Positions 49,399 to 57,666 of a stretch of 64,000 nt of DNA are shown piece by piece. The notes under the pieces were generated by a model, which was not told where the DNA came from, ran no database searches, and saw only the letters and a list, made by a program, of their open reading frames with translations. Position numbers and translations under genes: made by a program. The stretch is from the NCBI RefSeq assembly GCF_014651055.1, contig NZ_BMWD01000024.1:62001-126000 (forward strand), read 5' to 3'. The stretch's first letter is position 1. Every line of letters starts with the position of its first letter. Source of the stretch: Streptomyces fructofermentans (GTDB taxonomy: Bacteria; Actinomycetota; Actinomycetes; Streptomycetales; Streptomycetaceae).

Positions 49399-50322
49399 AT
49401 GGGGCAGGCATGGGGTTTCAGCAGGCATGGCGGGCCCGAGGTGCAGGAGTTCTTCGACCGTCCCGATCCCGAACCCGGTCGCGGTGAGGTGCTGATCCGG
49501 GTCGACGTCGCCGGCGTGAATCCCCTCGACCACCTTCTGCGCTCAGGTCTGGTCGACGGGCTCGACGGCGGGCGTCCGTTTCCCCGTGTCCTGGGCATGG
49601 AGGCAGCCGGAACCGTTCTCGCCCGGGGCGAGGACGTCAACGGACTCGAGGTGGGCGACGCGGTCTTCGGCTTCGCACTCACCGGTGGCGGCACGTACGC
49701 CGAGATGACGGTGCTGTCCGCGCCGAACACCGCACGCATCCCGGAGGGTCTGTCCGCGACCGTGGCGGCAACGCTGCCAGTGGCCGGGACGACCGCGATC
49801 GACGTGCTCGACCAGCTCGGCCTCCCGACCGGTGCCACGGTTCTGGTCAACGGAGTCGGAGGCGGGGTGGGCCTCGCCGTAGCCCAGCTGTCTGTCGGAC
49901 ACGGGCTGCGTGTGATCGGCACCGGGAGTACTGCCAAACGCAAGCACGCCGAGGCCGTCGGGGTGCGGTTCATCGACTACACCGCCGAGGACGTCGCCGC
50001 CGCGGCACGCGAGTTGGCTCCGGACGGCTTCGACGGGATCGTCGACATGGTCGGAGGCGCCTCACTACGGAGGGTCGCTCCGCTGGCCCGGCATCCCCGC
50101 AACGTCATCGCTGTGGGCGATATGTCCGTGTCCGATCTCGGTGGGCGTTTCGTCGAGCGTCGCGTCGACCGCGAGAACCTGGAGCGGTCGGCCCGGCTGG
50201 CCCTCGACGGCGTCCTCGCACCGGTGATCACCGCAGTCCATCCGCTCTCCGACGCCCCGGCCGCTCTCGCCGCGGTCGAGAACGGTCACACCTCGGGCAA
50301 GGTTGTCATCAAGGTGACGTGA
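49399..50322 (+). CDS. NADP-dependent quinone-oxidoreductase-like enzyme (zinc-less MDR)
   Basis: A 307-residue medium-chain reductase of the QOR type. The N-terminal GroES-like domain reads GPEVQEFFDRPDPEPGRGEV, VAGVNPLDHLLRSG, GMEAAGTVLARGEDV. The Rossmann domain has VNGVGGGVGLAVAQL. The catalytic-zinc ligands are absent, as in quinone oxidoreductases. It reduces quinones or enones with NADPH. The ATG at 49399 follows the MerR-type operator, and the MerR gene directly upstream suggests induction by an electrophile or redox signal. Confidence 0.9.
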   Translation: MGQAWGFSRHGGPEVQEFFDRPDPEPGRGEVLIRVDVAGVNPLDHLLRSGLVDGLDGGRPFPRVLGMEAAGTVLARGEDVNGLEVGDAVFGFALTGGGTYAEMTVLSAPNTARIPEGLSATVAATLPVAGTTAIDVLDQLGLPTGATVLVNGVGGGVGLAVAQLSVGHGLRVIGTGSTAKRKHAEAVGVRFIDYTAEDVAAAARELAPDGFDGIVDMVGGASLRRVAPLARHPRNVIAVGDMSVSDLGGRFVERRVDRENLERSARLALDGVLAPVITAVHPLSDAPAALAAVENGHTSGKVVIKVT

Positions 50323-50466
50323 GAGGTGCCCGGCCTCCTGATGCCTTCGAGGTCCGCCCGCGGACTGACGGCTCCCACGCCCCGCGAGGCTGTTCCTGCT
50401 CACGAACCGGTGGACGAGTGCCGACGGGACCGTAGCCATGCCGCAGGACGGGTCGGTGCCAGGGGT

Positions 50467-51675
50467 TCAGTCCGCCGCGGAGGTGAGGGCTATGAGGGCG
50501 GTGCAGGCAGGTCCCCCGGCTCTCAAATCGCGTAATAGGGCCTTCTTCGTCCGGTGAGCAGCGATGAACCGGGCGTAGCGCTCCGCGAATGCGCCGGTCG
50601 TGGCGTCCCGGTCGGCGAGGGCGGCCAGGTCTCCCAGGAGGCGGACGATCTCCGGGTAATGGCGGGTTCCTCGCTGTGAGATGAGTTCTCCCACGCGGTG
50701 CCAGGCCGTCTCTGGATCGTGCTGCAGGTCGGCAAGCCGCCGGTCCTGGGCCTCGAGCGCCTGCCGCACCGCTCTTTCGCGTTCTTCGGCCTCCCGTTGG
50801 TCCTGGCGGGCGATACGCAGCCGCTTCCGGACAGGGACCGCGGCGAAGAGTTCGGCAACGGTGCGGAGAGCGGGGCGGCTGGGCGGTCGGCTTTCCAGGA
50901 AGCGGCGGCGCGGCCCGGAGAGGAGGTGAGGATCGCCGTCGTGGCCGAGCTGGGCGAGGACGGTGTCCTTCTGCTGCGTGCCGAGGGCGGCGGTCCATGC
51001 CTGGTGGTCGGCGAGTGTGGGGCGGGCCGGCGGGGGTGCGTGCTCGGCAGCGGCCGTGATGAGGTCTTCGTCGATGCGCAGGAACGTGGCGAGGTCGGCC
51101 AGGGGCTCGGGCAGGTCGGCCAGTCCTGGTGGCACGGCGGGTTCCAGGTCGTCGTCGTCGAGTTCGCCGTGGTGTGCGCGCAGCAGCCACGCGAGGTAGA
51201 GCAGACGCAGGTCTCCCTCGGCGACCTGCCGACGGGCGCGGGCGATGGAGGGCAGCCACTGCTCGTCCCGATCCCCGTCCTCGTGCAGGTCATCCTCGTC
51301 GGTGCCGAAGAGGTCGTTGAAGTCCTCGATGTCGTCCTCGGGATCGGACTCCAGGGCGAGAACGACGTATCCATTGCTCTCCCAAGCCTCCGCCGAGCCG
51401 GCGGCGCAGTACGTCCGGGCAGTGTCCAGGGACAGGACGGTGGCGGGCCAGCGCAGGATCAGCCGCCGGGTGCCCCAGTTCGCGAAGTGGAGATGCGCGT
51501 CGTAGTGGGTCTCCACCAGCAGCCGGGGGTCGCCCTTGAAGTCGCCCCAGCTGTAGGTGTTCACGAAACTGTGCCGGGTCAGGCTCGCGCGTGTCGTCAG
51601 TGCGCGGATCTGCGCGAGCTGCTCGTCGGTCAGCGGGGTGTCGGCCTCGAACTGGTAGTGCTGGTACTCCGACAT
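50467..51675 (-). CDS. Conserved hypothetical protein, 402 aa
   Basis: A soluble acidic protein. The N-terminal 130 residues are strand-rich with an aromatic pattern (HYQFEADTPLTDEQLAQIRALTTRA; DFKGDPRLLVETHYDAHLHFANWGTRRLILRWP). An acidic stretch follows (EDDIEDFNDLFGTDEDDLHEDGDRDE), then a helical C-terminal half with a likely coiled coil (IARQDQREAEERERAVRQALEAQDRRLADL). Similar proteins occur widely in Streptomyces, but I know no name for the domain. No signal peptide; transcribed alone. Confidence 0.75.
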   Translation of the reverse strand: MSEYQHYQFEADTPLTDEQLAQIRALTTRASLTRHSFVNTYSWGDFKGDPRLLVETHYDAHLHFANWGTRRLILRWPATVLSLDTARTYCAAGSAEAWESNGYVVLALESDPEDDIEDFNDLFGTDEDDLHEDGDRDEQWLPSIARARRQVAEGDLRLLYLAWLLRAHHGELDDDDLEPAVPPGLADLPEPLADLATFLRIDEDLITAAAEHAPPPARPTLADHQAWTAALGTQQKDTVLAQLGHDGDPHLLSGPRRRFLESRPPSRPALRTVAELFAAVPVRKRLRIARQDQREAEERERAVRQALEAQDRRLADLQHDPETAWHRVGELISQRGTRHYPEIVRLLGDLAALADRDATTGAFAERYARFIAAHRTKKALLRDLRAGGPACTALIALTSAAD

Positions 51676-52192
51676 GGCCCTCCTCCACCGTTCCCAGTCA
51701 CGTCATGGCAGGCCGGCGGCCCGCAGCGCGCGCCGCACCTGGGAGGGCCGGCACCACCACGTCACTCTCGTCGCCGCCTCGTTCGGTATGGCCCCGGGGA
51801 CACCATCATCTCTCTCGCCGGCCGCGTCGATGAGAGCTGTTTGCCGGAGCGGTGAGTACCAGGCATTGATGGTTGCTGAATCAGCAGGACACCAGGGCAC
51901 GATCGTCGAAGATCGTTATCTGCCCGTCGAAGACAGTTGGCCCGAGCTCTGTATGTGCCGCAGTGAGATACGCGCTGGCATCAGGACGGTTCGGGGGGTG
52001 GCACCGTGAGAGGCGGATCGCGGGCTTGGTTCTGCGGACGTTGCTCACATGGATCCGGCCGGTCCCGCGTGAGGGCCGGGCGGCGCGACGACGACTGCCG
52101 CACGGGCAATACGCCCAACCACTGTGCCTCGGCAGCTCGTTCCGCCTCGTTGTCGTACCCCCGTGCAACGATGCTGGAGGGAGGTGAGTGAC
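51676..52192. other. Intergenic stretch, no intact gene
   Basis: About 517 nt between a minus-strand hypothetical gene and a truncated nuclease gene. ORFs on either strand are short and poor in coding character, and the longest minus ORF is antisense to the nuclease fragment. A GGGAGG ribosome site for the nuclease fragment is at the right end. Confidence 0.5.
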
Positions 52193-52465
52193 GTGACTAT
52201 CGAGTGGGACCGCATCGGGCAGTCGGGCTTTGACCGGCATGTCGAGGCGCCGCTTCGGATGTTCGACGGCAGCGGGCTGACGATCGTGGTCAACGAGCGC
52301 GGCGGCGATGACGGCATCGACGTGCGGGTCACCACGGAGGTCGGTCGGCGGATCCTCCGGCTGAAGTACCACCCCGACGGCTTCCCCGGTTCACTCAAGG
52401 GCCGCCGCGCTTGCGTCAAGAAGTCGTTCCACCGGGCCATGACCCACAAGCCGGATGAGCGCCCC
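52193..52465 (+). pseudogene. Mrr/PD-(D/E)XK-like nuclease, truncated
   Basis: Starts GTG with TIEWDRIGQSGFDRHVEAPL, then NERGGDDGIDVRVTTEVGRR, then ILRLKYHPDGFPGSLKGRR. From memory this matches the N-terminal catalytic part of Streptomyces restriction-endonuclease-like proteins (GGDDGID and LKY as metal and catalytic motifs). After about residue 88 (MTHKPDE) the sequence stops resembling the family, and the open frame continues with low-complexity sequence. A C-terminal deletion is likely, leaving a nuclease fragment. Confidence 0.55.
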
Positions 52466-52920
52466 CTTTTCCCAGGCCGCGACCGTATCGCCCAATCCGC
52501 CTGTCTCGTACTCATTCACTCCAGGCAGCACAGTCACCTGATATCGGCGCCGGGACTGCTCACGCAGACCAACCGGCCGTTATCGAGGCTCCACGTGCCG
52601 ACTCATCCACGTCGAAGAATCAAAACCGACAAACCGATACAGCCCAACAGGTCCACGCGAGCGGGTGTCCTGAACAGAGGGGCGGATCGGGAAGCCCGCA
52701 GTGTCCCGATGCGATGCTGTCATCTTCGCCTTTCCCACGAAGATTTGCCGCCCGGGTCCGGCGTCTGCGATCTTGTGCGGGGCGGCGATCTGAAGCAACG
52801 CGCTCAGCCATCGACACCACTCGCCTCGGCCCCAACCCGGGCCTACGTGTGGAGCCGTGGCCAGGCTGCGAGCAGTGGATCTGCGGACTGTCCATGACCA
52901 TGCAAAGAAGGAGAAATAGC
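52466..52920. other. Intergenic stretch, no gene recognised
   Basis: About 455 nt without convincing coding sequence, presumably the scar of the truncated nuclease gene and the promoter of the next gene. The right end has AAGGAG (52906-52911) serving the GTG at 52921. Confidence 0.5.
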
Positions 52921-53520
52921 GTGAACACCGAGAAGGTTACGGCTCGACGTCTTACAGCCGAAGAAGTTTCAGAATTGGGCCTCCAGGAGGAAATCTACGT
53001 CTCGGCAGAGCTGGACGATCTTTCTCTCGACTGCTTCGCTCCTGCCTTCCTCACGAAGCCGGGGAAGTACTTCGATGGTGGTTCCTTCGTCGCAAGGACA
53101 ATTTTCGGTAAGGAAATTCACGTTCTTCCCGGCAATGCAGAAGAGCGCGGGATCTGGGTTGCCGACAAGGCCGGGGAAGAAATCGAGGTTCTCCAGAGTG
53201 CCGGCGTCCTCCTGAACCTCGCTCTCTTCGTGCCCAACGGGACCAAGGAATCTCTGGAGTCGCTCTACACCGCTGCAAGGGAAGCATTCGGCGCGGGAAT
53301 CGTTCAGCGCTGGAACGAGGAAGTCGTGGCGGTGCCGGACGTCAAGGTCGACCTGTACGAAGAGCCGGCCCGCGGGCGCAAGGGCACGAGCGGCCAGAAC
53401 CGCGACCGCCGCGCCCTGGACATCTACCCCACCCGGGTGCGGTTCATAGAGCCCAGCGCCGGCTGGAAGTTCATCGTCGAACCACACGAGGAGAACGTCG
53501 ACGACACCCCGACGATCTGA
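52921..53520 (+). CDS. Orphan protein, 199 aa, lower-GC start
   Basis: An acidic soluble protein (NTEKVTARRLTAEEVSELGL; FDGGSFVARTIFGKEIHVLPG; LNLALFVPNGTKESLESLYT). A short basic segment (EEPARGRKGTSGQNRDRRAL) precedes a C-terminal strand region. The first half uses A/T-ending codons more than neighbouring genes, suggesting acquisition. The GTG at 52921 is set by a good AAGGAG site; ATG codons just upstream overlap that site. No domain is recognised and no partner gene is intact. Confidence 0.65.
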   Translation: MNTEKVTARRLTAEEVSELGLQEEIYVSAELDDLSLDCFAPAFLTKPGKYFDGGSFVARTIFGKEIHVLPGNAEERGIWVADKAGEEIEVLQSAGVLLNLALFVPNGTKESLESLYTAAREAFGAGIVQRWNEEVVAVPDVKVDLYEEPARGRKGTSGQNRDRRALDIYPTRVRFIEPSAGWKFIVEPHEENVDDTPTI

Positions 53521-54089
53521 TCTGACAGCAGTTCGGAGAAGGTGCGCCGAGGGCTGCGATCCCTCACAAGCCCGTTTTCTGCACGCAAGATGAGTCCACC
53601 AGGGCGGGGCGGGGCATTGGGCCGGCGCCCCGCCCCGCGTCACCCACGCAGGTTGCCAAGCGTTCGGCACCCCAGCGCACGGAACCTGTCGCCAACCAGT
53701 TCGCAGACCGGCCCCGCCTATGTCAGCCGCTCCGCGGCCAACAGCGACTCGACTCGCCGGCCCGCAGCAGCGCGGCACCATGGACGCGGACCGCGTCATG
53801 CCTCACATCATCCGCTCGGTCGAGTTCAAGGACGAGACCATCGCCGAGCCGGAGATGATCGTCGGCTTCAACGACGACGGCCCAACTGATGTCATGGGCA
53901 GCGGACTTGGGGGCGGTGACGCTGTGCACCGCAAAGAGTCGGTGCGCTTTGAATTCAGCGCCACCCAATTCCCACCTCAACGGCCATCCGGTGAGGCTCA
54001 TCGACGTTCTCACAGCATGTGCGGCAGTCCCAGTCCACCTGCCACAGCAGTCACATCCCCCACCAACAGGCAGGCACAGGGGGTGCGGC
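53521..54089. other. Intergenic stretch with a possible gene relic
   Basis: About 570 nt. A plus-strand frame around 53780-53930 reads MDADRVMPHIIRSVEFKDET and IAEPEMIVGFNDDG, which is protein-like, but has no good ribosome site and degenerates afterwards. The rest is unremarkable. It ends at the converging LysR gene. Confidence 0.4.
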
Positions 54090-54995
54090 CTACGACTCTC
54101 CGCACACGGCCAGCGCGGATCGTGCCAGCCCGCGCAGCCAGGCGTGGGCGTGATCGGTTTCGTAGCGCTGGTGCCACGACAAATAGACCGGTGCCGACGG
54201 CAGTTCGATCGGCAGGGGCAGCGCGATTAGGCCGAGGTCGGCGACCGCGGAGCGCGTGGTGGCCTCGGGGACGCTGATCAGGAGATCCGAGTCGCGCGCG
54301 AACGCGAACGCGGCTGCTTCCGTGGGGGCGGTCGCCACCACACGGCGTACGAGGTCGAGCCCCGCGAGAGCGTCGTCGAGCGCGTTGGTGAGGTTTCCGC
54401 GTCGCGAAACGGTGACGTGGTCGGCTGCCGCGTACCCCTTCGCGGTGAGGGTCCTGACACGGGCGAGGGGGTGCCCCTGCCTCATGACGACGACGAGGCG
54501 GGTCTCGCCCACGTGCTCGGCGTGCACGTCCGGCGCGCTCGGACGGTTGGCGTTCGCCTCCAGGTCGACCTCGCCGCGCCGCAGTTCGGGCGTGTCGGTG
54601 CTCGCCTCCGCAACGAAGCGCAGCCGCACGCCCGGCGCCTGTGCGCGGACGGCCGCGAGCAGTGCGGGGCCGCTCAGAGCGACCAGGGAGTCGTGCCAGC
54701 GGAGTGTGAAGGTGCGCTCCAACGTTGCCAGGTCGAGTTCACGGCTCGGCGCCAGCACCCCTTGCACCTGGTGCAGCAGCTCATGCACCTGCTCCCGGAC
54801 GGCGATCGCGTACGGCGTCGGGGTCATCGTGCGGCCGGTGCGCACCAGGATCTGGTCCCCGGTCGTGCGCCGGATCCGGCCCAGACTCCGGCTCATCGCG
54901 GGGGCCGTGACATGCAGACGAGCGGCCGCCCCCGCCACGCTCCCCTCCTCCAGCAGCGCGTCGAGCGCGGCGAGCAGGTTCAAATCCAATTGCAT
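54090..54995 (-). CDS. LysR-family transcriptional regulator
   Basis: A 301-residue LysR protein. The N-terminal HTH is LDLNLLAALDALLEEGSVAGAAARLHVTAPAMSRSLGRIRRTTGDQILVRTGRTMTPTPYA. The effector-binding domain follows, with typical phrases (GEVDLEANANRP; LVVVMRQGHPLARV; LISVPEATTRSAVADLGLIALPLP). The ATG at 54995 is chosen over 55022. It is divergent from the IMPase-like gene with 137 nt between, the standard layout in which LysR controls the opposite operon. Confidence 0.92.
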   Translation of the reverse strand: MQLDLNLLAALDALLEEGSVAGAAARLHVTAPAMSRSLGRIRRTTGDQILVRTGRTMTPTPYAIAVREQVHELLHQVQGVLAPSRELDLATLERTFTLRWHDSLVALSGPALLAAVRAQAPGVRLRFVAEASTDTPELRRGEVDLEANANRPSAPDVHAEHVGETRLVVVMRQGHPLARVRTLTAKGYAAADHVTVSRRGNLTNALDDALAGLDLVRRVVATAPTEAAAFAFARDSDLLISVPEATTRSAVADLGLIALPLPIELPSAPVYLSWHQRYETDHAHAWLRGLARSALAVCGES

Positions 54996-55132
54996 GCGAG
55001 TAATCCTAGACGTGCTTGACATGCATTTGAAGTTAATGGTGGGGCTCTATACCTTCGAAAGCAGAGAGCGGGACGGCGCGCACCGCCTGTCCCGACCGGC
55101 CCAATCCCCCCTCCTCACACGGGAGTTCCACC

Positions 55133-55951
55133 ATGTCCGAAACGCCTCTGAGCCCTGCCGTTCCCGTTTCCGACGCCGACCTGCTCGCCCGGACCGTGAC
55201 CGCCGTACGCGCCGCCGGTTCGGCGCTGCGCGAGCGCTTCGGGGACGTCGTCCCTCACAGGACCCGCGAAGAGCTGATGCGCGCCCTCGCCGCCAACGAC
55301 GACACCGCCCTCGACATCCTGCGCCCCCGTCTCACGGACCTGCGCCCGGACGCCGGCTGGGTGGAGGACGAGCTGGACGGCGGGGCGCTGCCGGCCGGCG
55401 AATGGTGGGTCGTGGATCCGGCCGAGGGCAACGTCAACCACCTGCACGCCCTGCCGGAGTGGGCCGTCACCGCCACCCTCGTGCGCGAGAACCGGCCGGT
55501 GCTCACCGCGGTCCACCTGCCGCTGACCGGGGAGACCTACACCGCGCTCGCGGGCGCCGGCGCGCACGTCGACGGCCGGCCGCTGCACGTCTCCCGCACC
55601 GCCGACCTCGTCCTGGGCATCGTGGCCACCAGCCAGGCCCGGCCGGACGAGGACGAGAAGGTCGTGCAACGCGTCGGCTCCTCGATCACCGCGATGCTCT
55701 TCGACGCGCTCGTCGTCCGCACCTCCGTACCCGCGAGCCTGCACCTGCTGAACGTGGCCGCCGGACGCATCGACGCGTTCTGGCAGTTCGCCGGTGCCCG
55801 CGCGGACCTGTTGCCCGGGGCGCTGCTCGTCACCGAGGCGGGCGGACGGATCTCCGACGCCGAGGGGCGCCCCTGGACACCGCGGAGCGAGAGCTTCCTC
55901 GCCGCCGCGCCCGGCATCCACGCCGGCGCCGTCGCCACGCTCTCGCGCTGA
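55133..55951 (+). CDS. Inositol-monophosphatase-family protein with altered metal site
   Basis: A 272-residue IMPase-fold protein. The metal motif usually DP(I/L)DGTxN reads DPAEGNVNH (residues 95-103), with Asp to Glu and Thr to Asn changes. WVEDE at about 76-80 supplies the conserved Glu, and ADLLPGALLVTEAGG supplies the third site, with its Asp kept. Metal binding may persist, but the phosphatase mechanism would be affected because the Thr helps activate the water. It is first in a two-gene operon with an F420-reductase-like gene. Confidence 0.8.
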   Translation: MSETPLSPAVPVSDADLLARTVTAVRAAGSALRERFGDVVPHRTREELMRALAANDDTALDILRPRLTDLRPDAGWVEDELDGGALPAGEWWVVDPAEGNVNHLHALPEWAVTATLVRENRPVLTAVHLPLTGETYTALAGAGAHVDGRPLHVSRTADLVLGIVATSQARPDEDEKVVQRVGSSITAMLFDALVVRTSVPASLHLLNVAAGRIDAFWQFAGARADLLPGALLVTEAGGRISDAEGRPWTPRSESFLAAAPGIHAGAVATLSR

Positions 55952-55993
55952 CCGCGCACCACAACCTGTCTCCCACGGAAGGACCGGATCACC

Positions 55994-56590
55994 ATGACCA
56001 AGATCGCCGTTGTCGGAAACGGCCGCGTCGGCGGCAGCCTGGCCGCAGCTCTCGCTCGGGCGGGGCATGAGGTGACCGTCGCGGACCGCACGCCGGGCAC
56101 CGCCGCCGACGCCGCCCGGACCGCCGAGGTCGTCATCAACGCCACCCCGGGTGCCGGCTCGCTGGACCGGTTCGCCGCCCTGCGGGCGGAACTGCGCGGA
56201 AAGGTCCTCGTCGACGTCTCCAACGCCACGGTCGACGGACCCGACGGACTGCCCGCCGACCTGCTCCACCACGGCTCCAGCCTCGGCGAGCAACTCCAGG
56301 AGGCGCTGCCCGAGACGCACGTCGTCAAGACGCTGAACACCATGCTCCACCCGGTGATGACCGCGCCGGCCACGCTCGCACAGGCGCCCGACGCCTTCCT
56401 CTCCGGCGAGAACCAGCAGGCCAAGCAGACCGTCCGCGAGCTGCTCGTCGACCTCGGCTGGCGCGAGGAGTGGATCACCGATCTGGGCGGAATCCGCACC
56501 GCCCGTGCCACGGAGGCCGCGATCCTCTTCGTACCGCACGTGATCCGGTCCAGCGGATTCGCGCCCTTCGCCATCTCGGTGGCCCGCTGA
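55994..56590 (+). CDS. NAD(P)-binding protein related to F420H2:NADP oxidoreductase
   Basis: A 198-residue Rossmann protein. The dinucleotide motif is IAVVGNGRVGGSLAAALARAGHEVTVADR, followed by VVINATPGAGSLDRFAAL, VLVDVSNATVDG, HVVKTLNTMLHPVM and WITDLGGIRTARATEAA, the succession seen in NPD-type F420-dependent NADP reductases and coenzyme-F420 reductase-like proteins. It likely transfers hydride between NADPH and an F420-type or other cofactor. The 42-nt gap behind the IMPase-like gene suggests co-transcription under the LysR regulator. Confidence 0.85.
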   Translation: MTKIAVVGNGRVGGSLAAALARAGHEVTVADRTPGTAADAARTAEVVINATPGAGSLDRFAALRAELRGKVLVDVSNATVDGPDGLPADLLHHGSSLGEQLQEALPETHVVKTLNTMLHPVMTAPATLAQAPDAFLSGENQQAKQTVRELLVDLGWREEWITDLGGIRTARATEAAILFVPHVIRSSGFAPFAISVAR

Positions 56591-56679
56591 TCCGCACATG
56601 TGCGCCGCTCCCGGGCGGCTGCCCCATACGGCGGAGCCGGGCCCGTCCCACGGCCGTCGCGCTCGCGGTGACGACGCCG

Positions 56680-56880
56680 TCAGTCCCTGTCGCGCAGGAA
56701 GCGGTGCCCGTACGCGGCGGCCCGCCGTCGCGCGTCGCGGACGCCGCGGGTGGCGGTCACCTCGATCCGCAGGGTGTCCGCGCCGGGGTCCATGCGCCTG
56801 CGGTCCCTGCGGACCAGAACGGCCGTCGCGGCCGCGATCACCAGGACGGCGGCCAGGGCGGGCAGCAGGAGGTGGACCAT
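56680..56880 (-). CDS. Small single-span membrane protein, 66 aa
   Basis: MVHLLLPALAAVLVIAAATAVLV forms one membrane helix at the N-terminus, followed by a basic cytoplasmic tail with many Arg residues (RRDRRRMDPGAD; GVRDARRRAAAYGHRFLRDRD). AAGGAG precedes the ATG at 56880 by 5 nt, which decides this start against the longer frame to 57105. Function unknown. Confidence 0.6.
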   Translation of the reverse strand: MVHLLLPALAAVLVIAAATAVLVRRDRRRMDPGADTLRIEVTATRGVRDARRRAAAYGHRFLRDRD

Positions 56881-57173
56881 CACGGCTCCTTTCGCCCGGT
56901 CGCGTGCCGAGCGCTCGTACGGACGGGCAGGCGGGTGGACGAGCAGGCGGGTGAGGGGAGCAGCGGGCCCGCCCGACATGCATCGTTGCGCCAGGCCCTC
57001 TCCGGTGCCGCCGCGCCCGGGCACGGCGAACTGCCGAGGCCCGGGACCGAACCCGGGCGCCGCGTTCCCCCCGGACCATGCTGCCCCGCCCCGTCCTTCG
57101 CCCACACTGCTGGATACCGGCAGTGTTCAGGGGCGCCCGCGTGCCGGTCACTGCGGGAGCGGAGCGGCGAGCC

Positions 57174-57192
57174 GCCCTACGACGCGTAGGGC
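57174..57192. terminator. Small intrinsic terminator-like hairpin
   Basis: GCCCTACG (57174-57181) and its complement (57185-57192) pair over 8 bp with a 3-nt loop. It lies about 40 nt past the end of the Y-family polymerase remnant on the minus strand and could be that gene's original terminator. Confidence 0.5.
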
Positions 57193-57232
57193 ACCTAGCG
57201 CTCCCGGGTGAAGGGCGGCAGGGATTGGGGCA

Positions 57233-57385
57233 GCGCAGCGCGCCCTTCAGTTCCACCAGCGCCGCGGACGGCGGCAGTGCCTGGACGACTGGTGAGAGGT
57301 CCGCGAGCAGTTCGAGGACCTCCCGGTAGCGGTCCTCGGGCAGCCGGTCGGGGCAGCGCACATGCATCACGCTCGGCCCTCTCAT
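57233..57385 (-). pseudogene. Y-family DNA polymerase (ImuB/DinB-like), N-terminal remnant
   Basis: Fifty-one codons (SVMHVRCPDRLPEDRYREVL, ELLADLSPVVQALPPSAALV, ELKGALR) match, from memory, the N-terminal palm region of actinobacterial Y-family polymerase-like proteins, which continue with YFG and a long domain. Here the similarity ends abruptly after GALR and the frame runs into unrelated sequence, so most of the gene is deleted. Confidence 0.55.
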
Positions 57386-57666
57386 TGCAGTTCCTGCCAC
57401 CATGGCACCCACCGCCTCTCCCCACCCACAACATCGAACTAGAATTCGAACACGCGAGGGGTGCGACTCCCGCAGCAACCGGAACCGGGATGTGACTGTG
57501 CACCGGACGTGTTCAGTGACCACCGGACCTGTCGTGGGTGTGCATTCCACTTGGCGAGCAGAGGGCGCTCAGCGGAGGTGACATGGGCTGCTCCCCGAAA
57601 ATGCTGACCTCGGCCTGGGCAGCGGAACCTACGCTGGGAACCCCTTCAGCCCACCCAGGGAGCAGC

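Noticed and set aside
55115..57550. 811-codon minus-strand frame
   Set aside because: Mostly antisense to the IMPase-like and F420-reductase-like genes with non-protein composition. Only its first 51 usable codons from 57385 resemble a protein (Y-family polymerase remnant).
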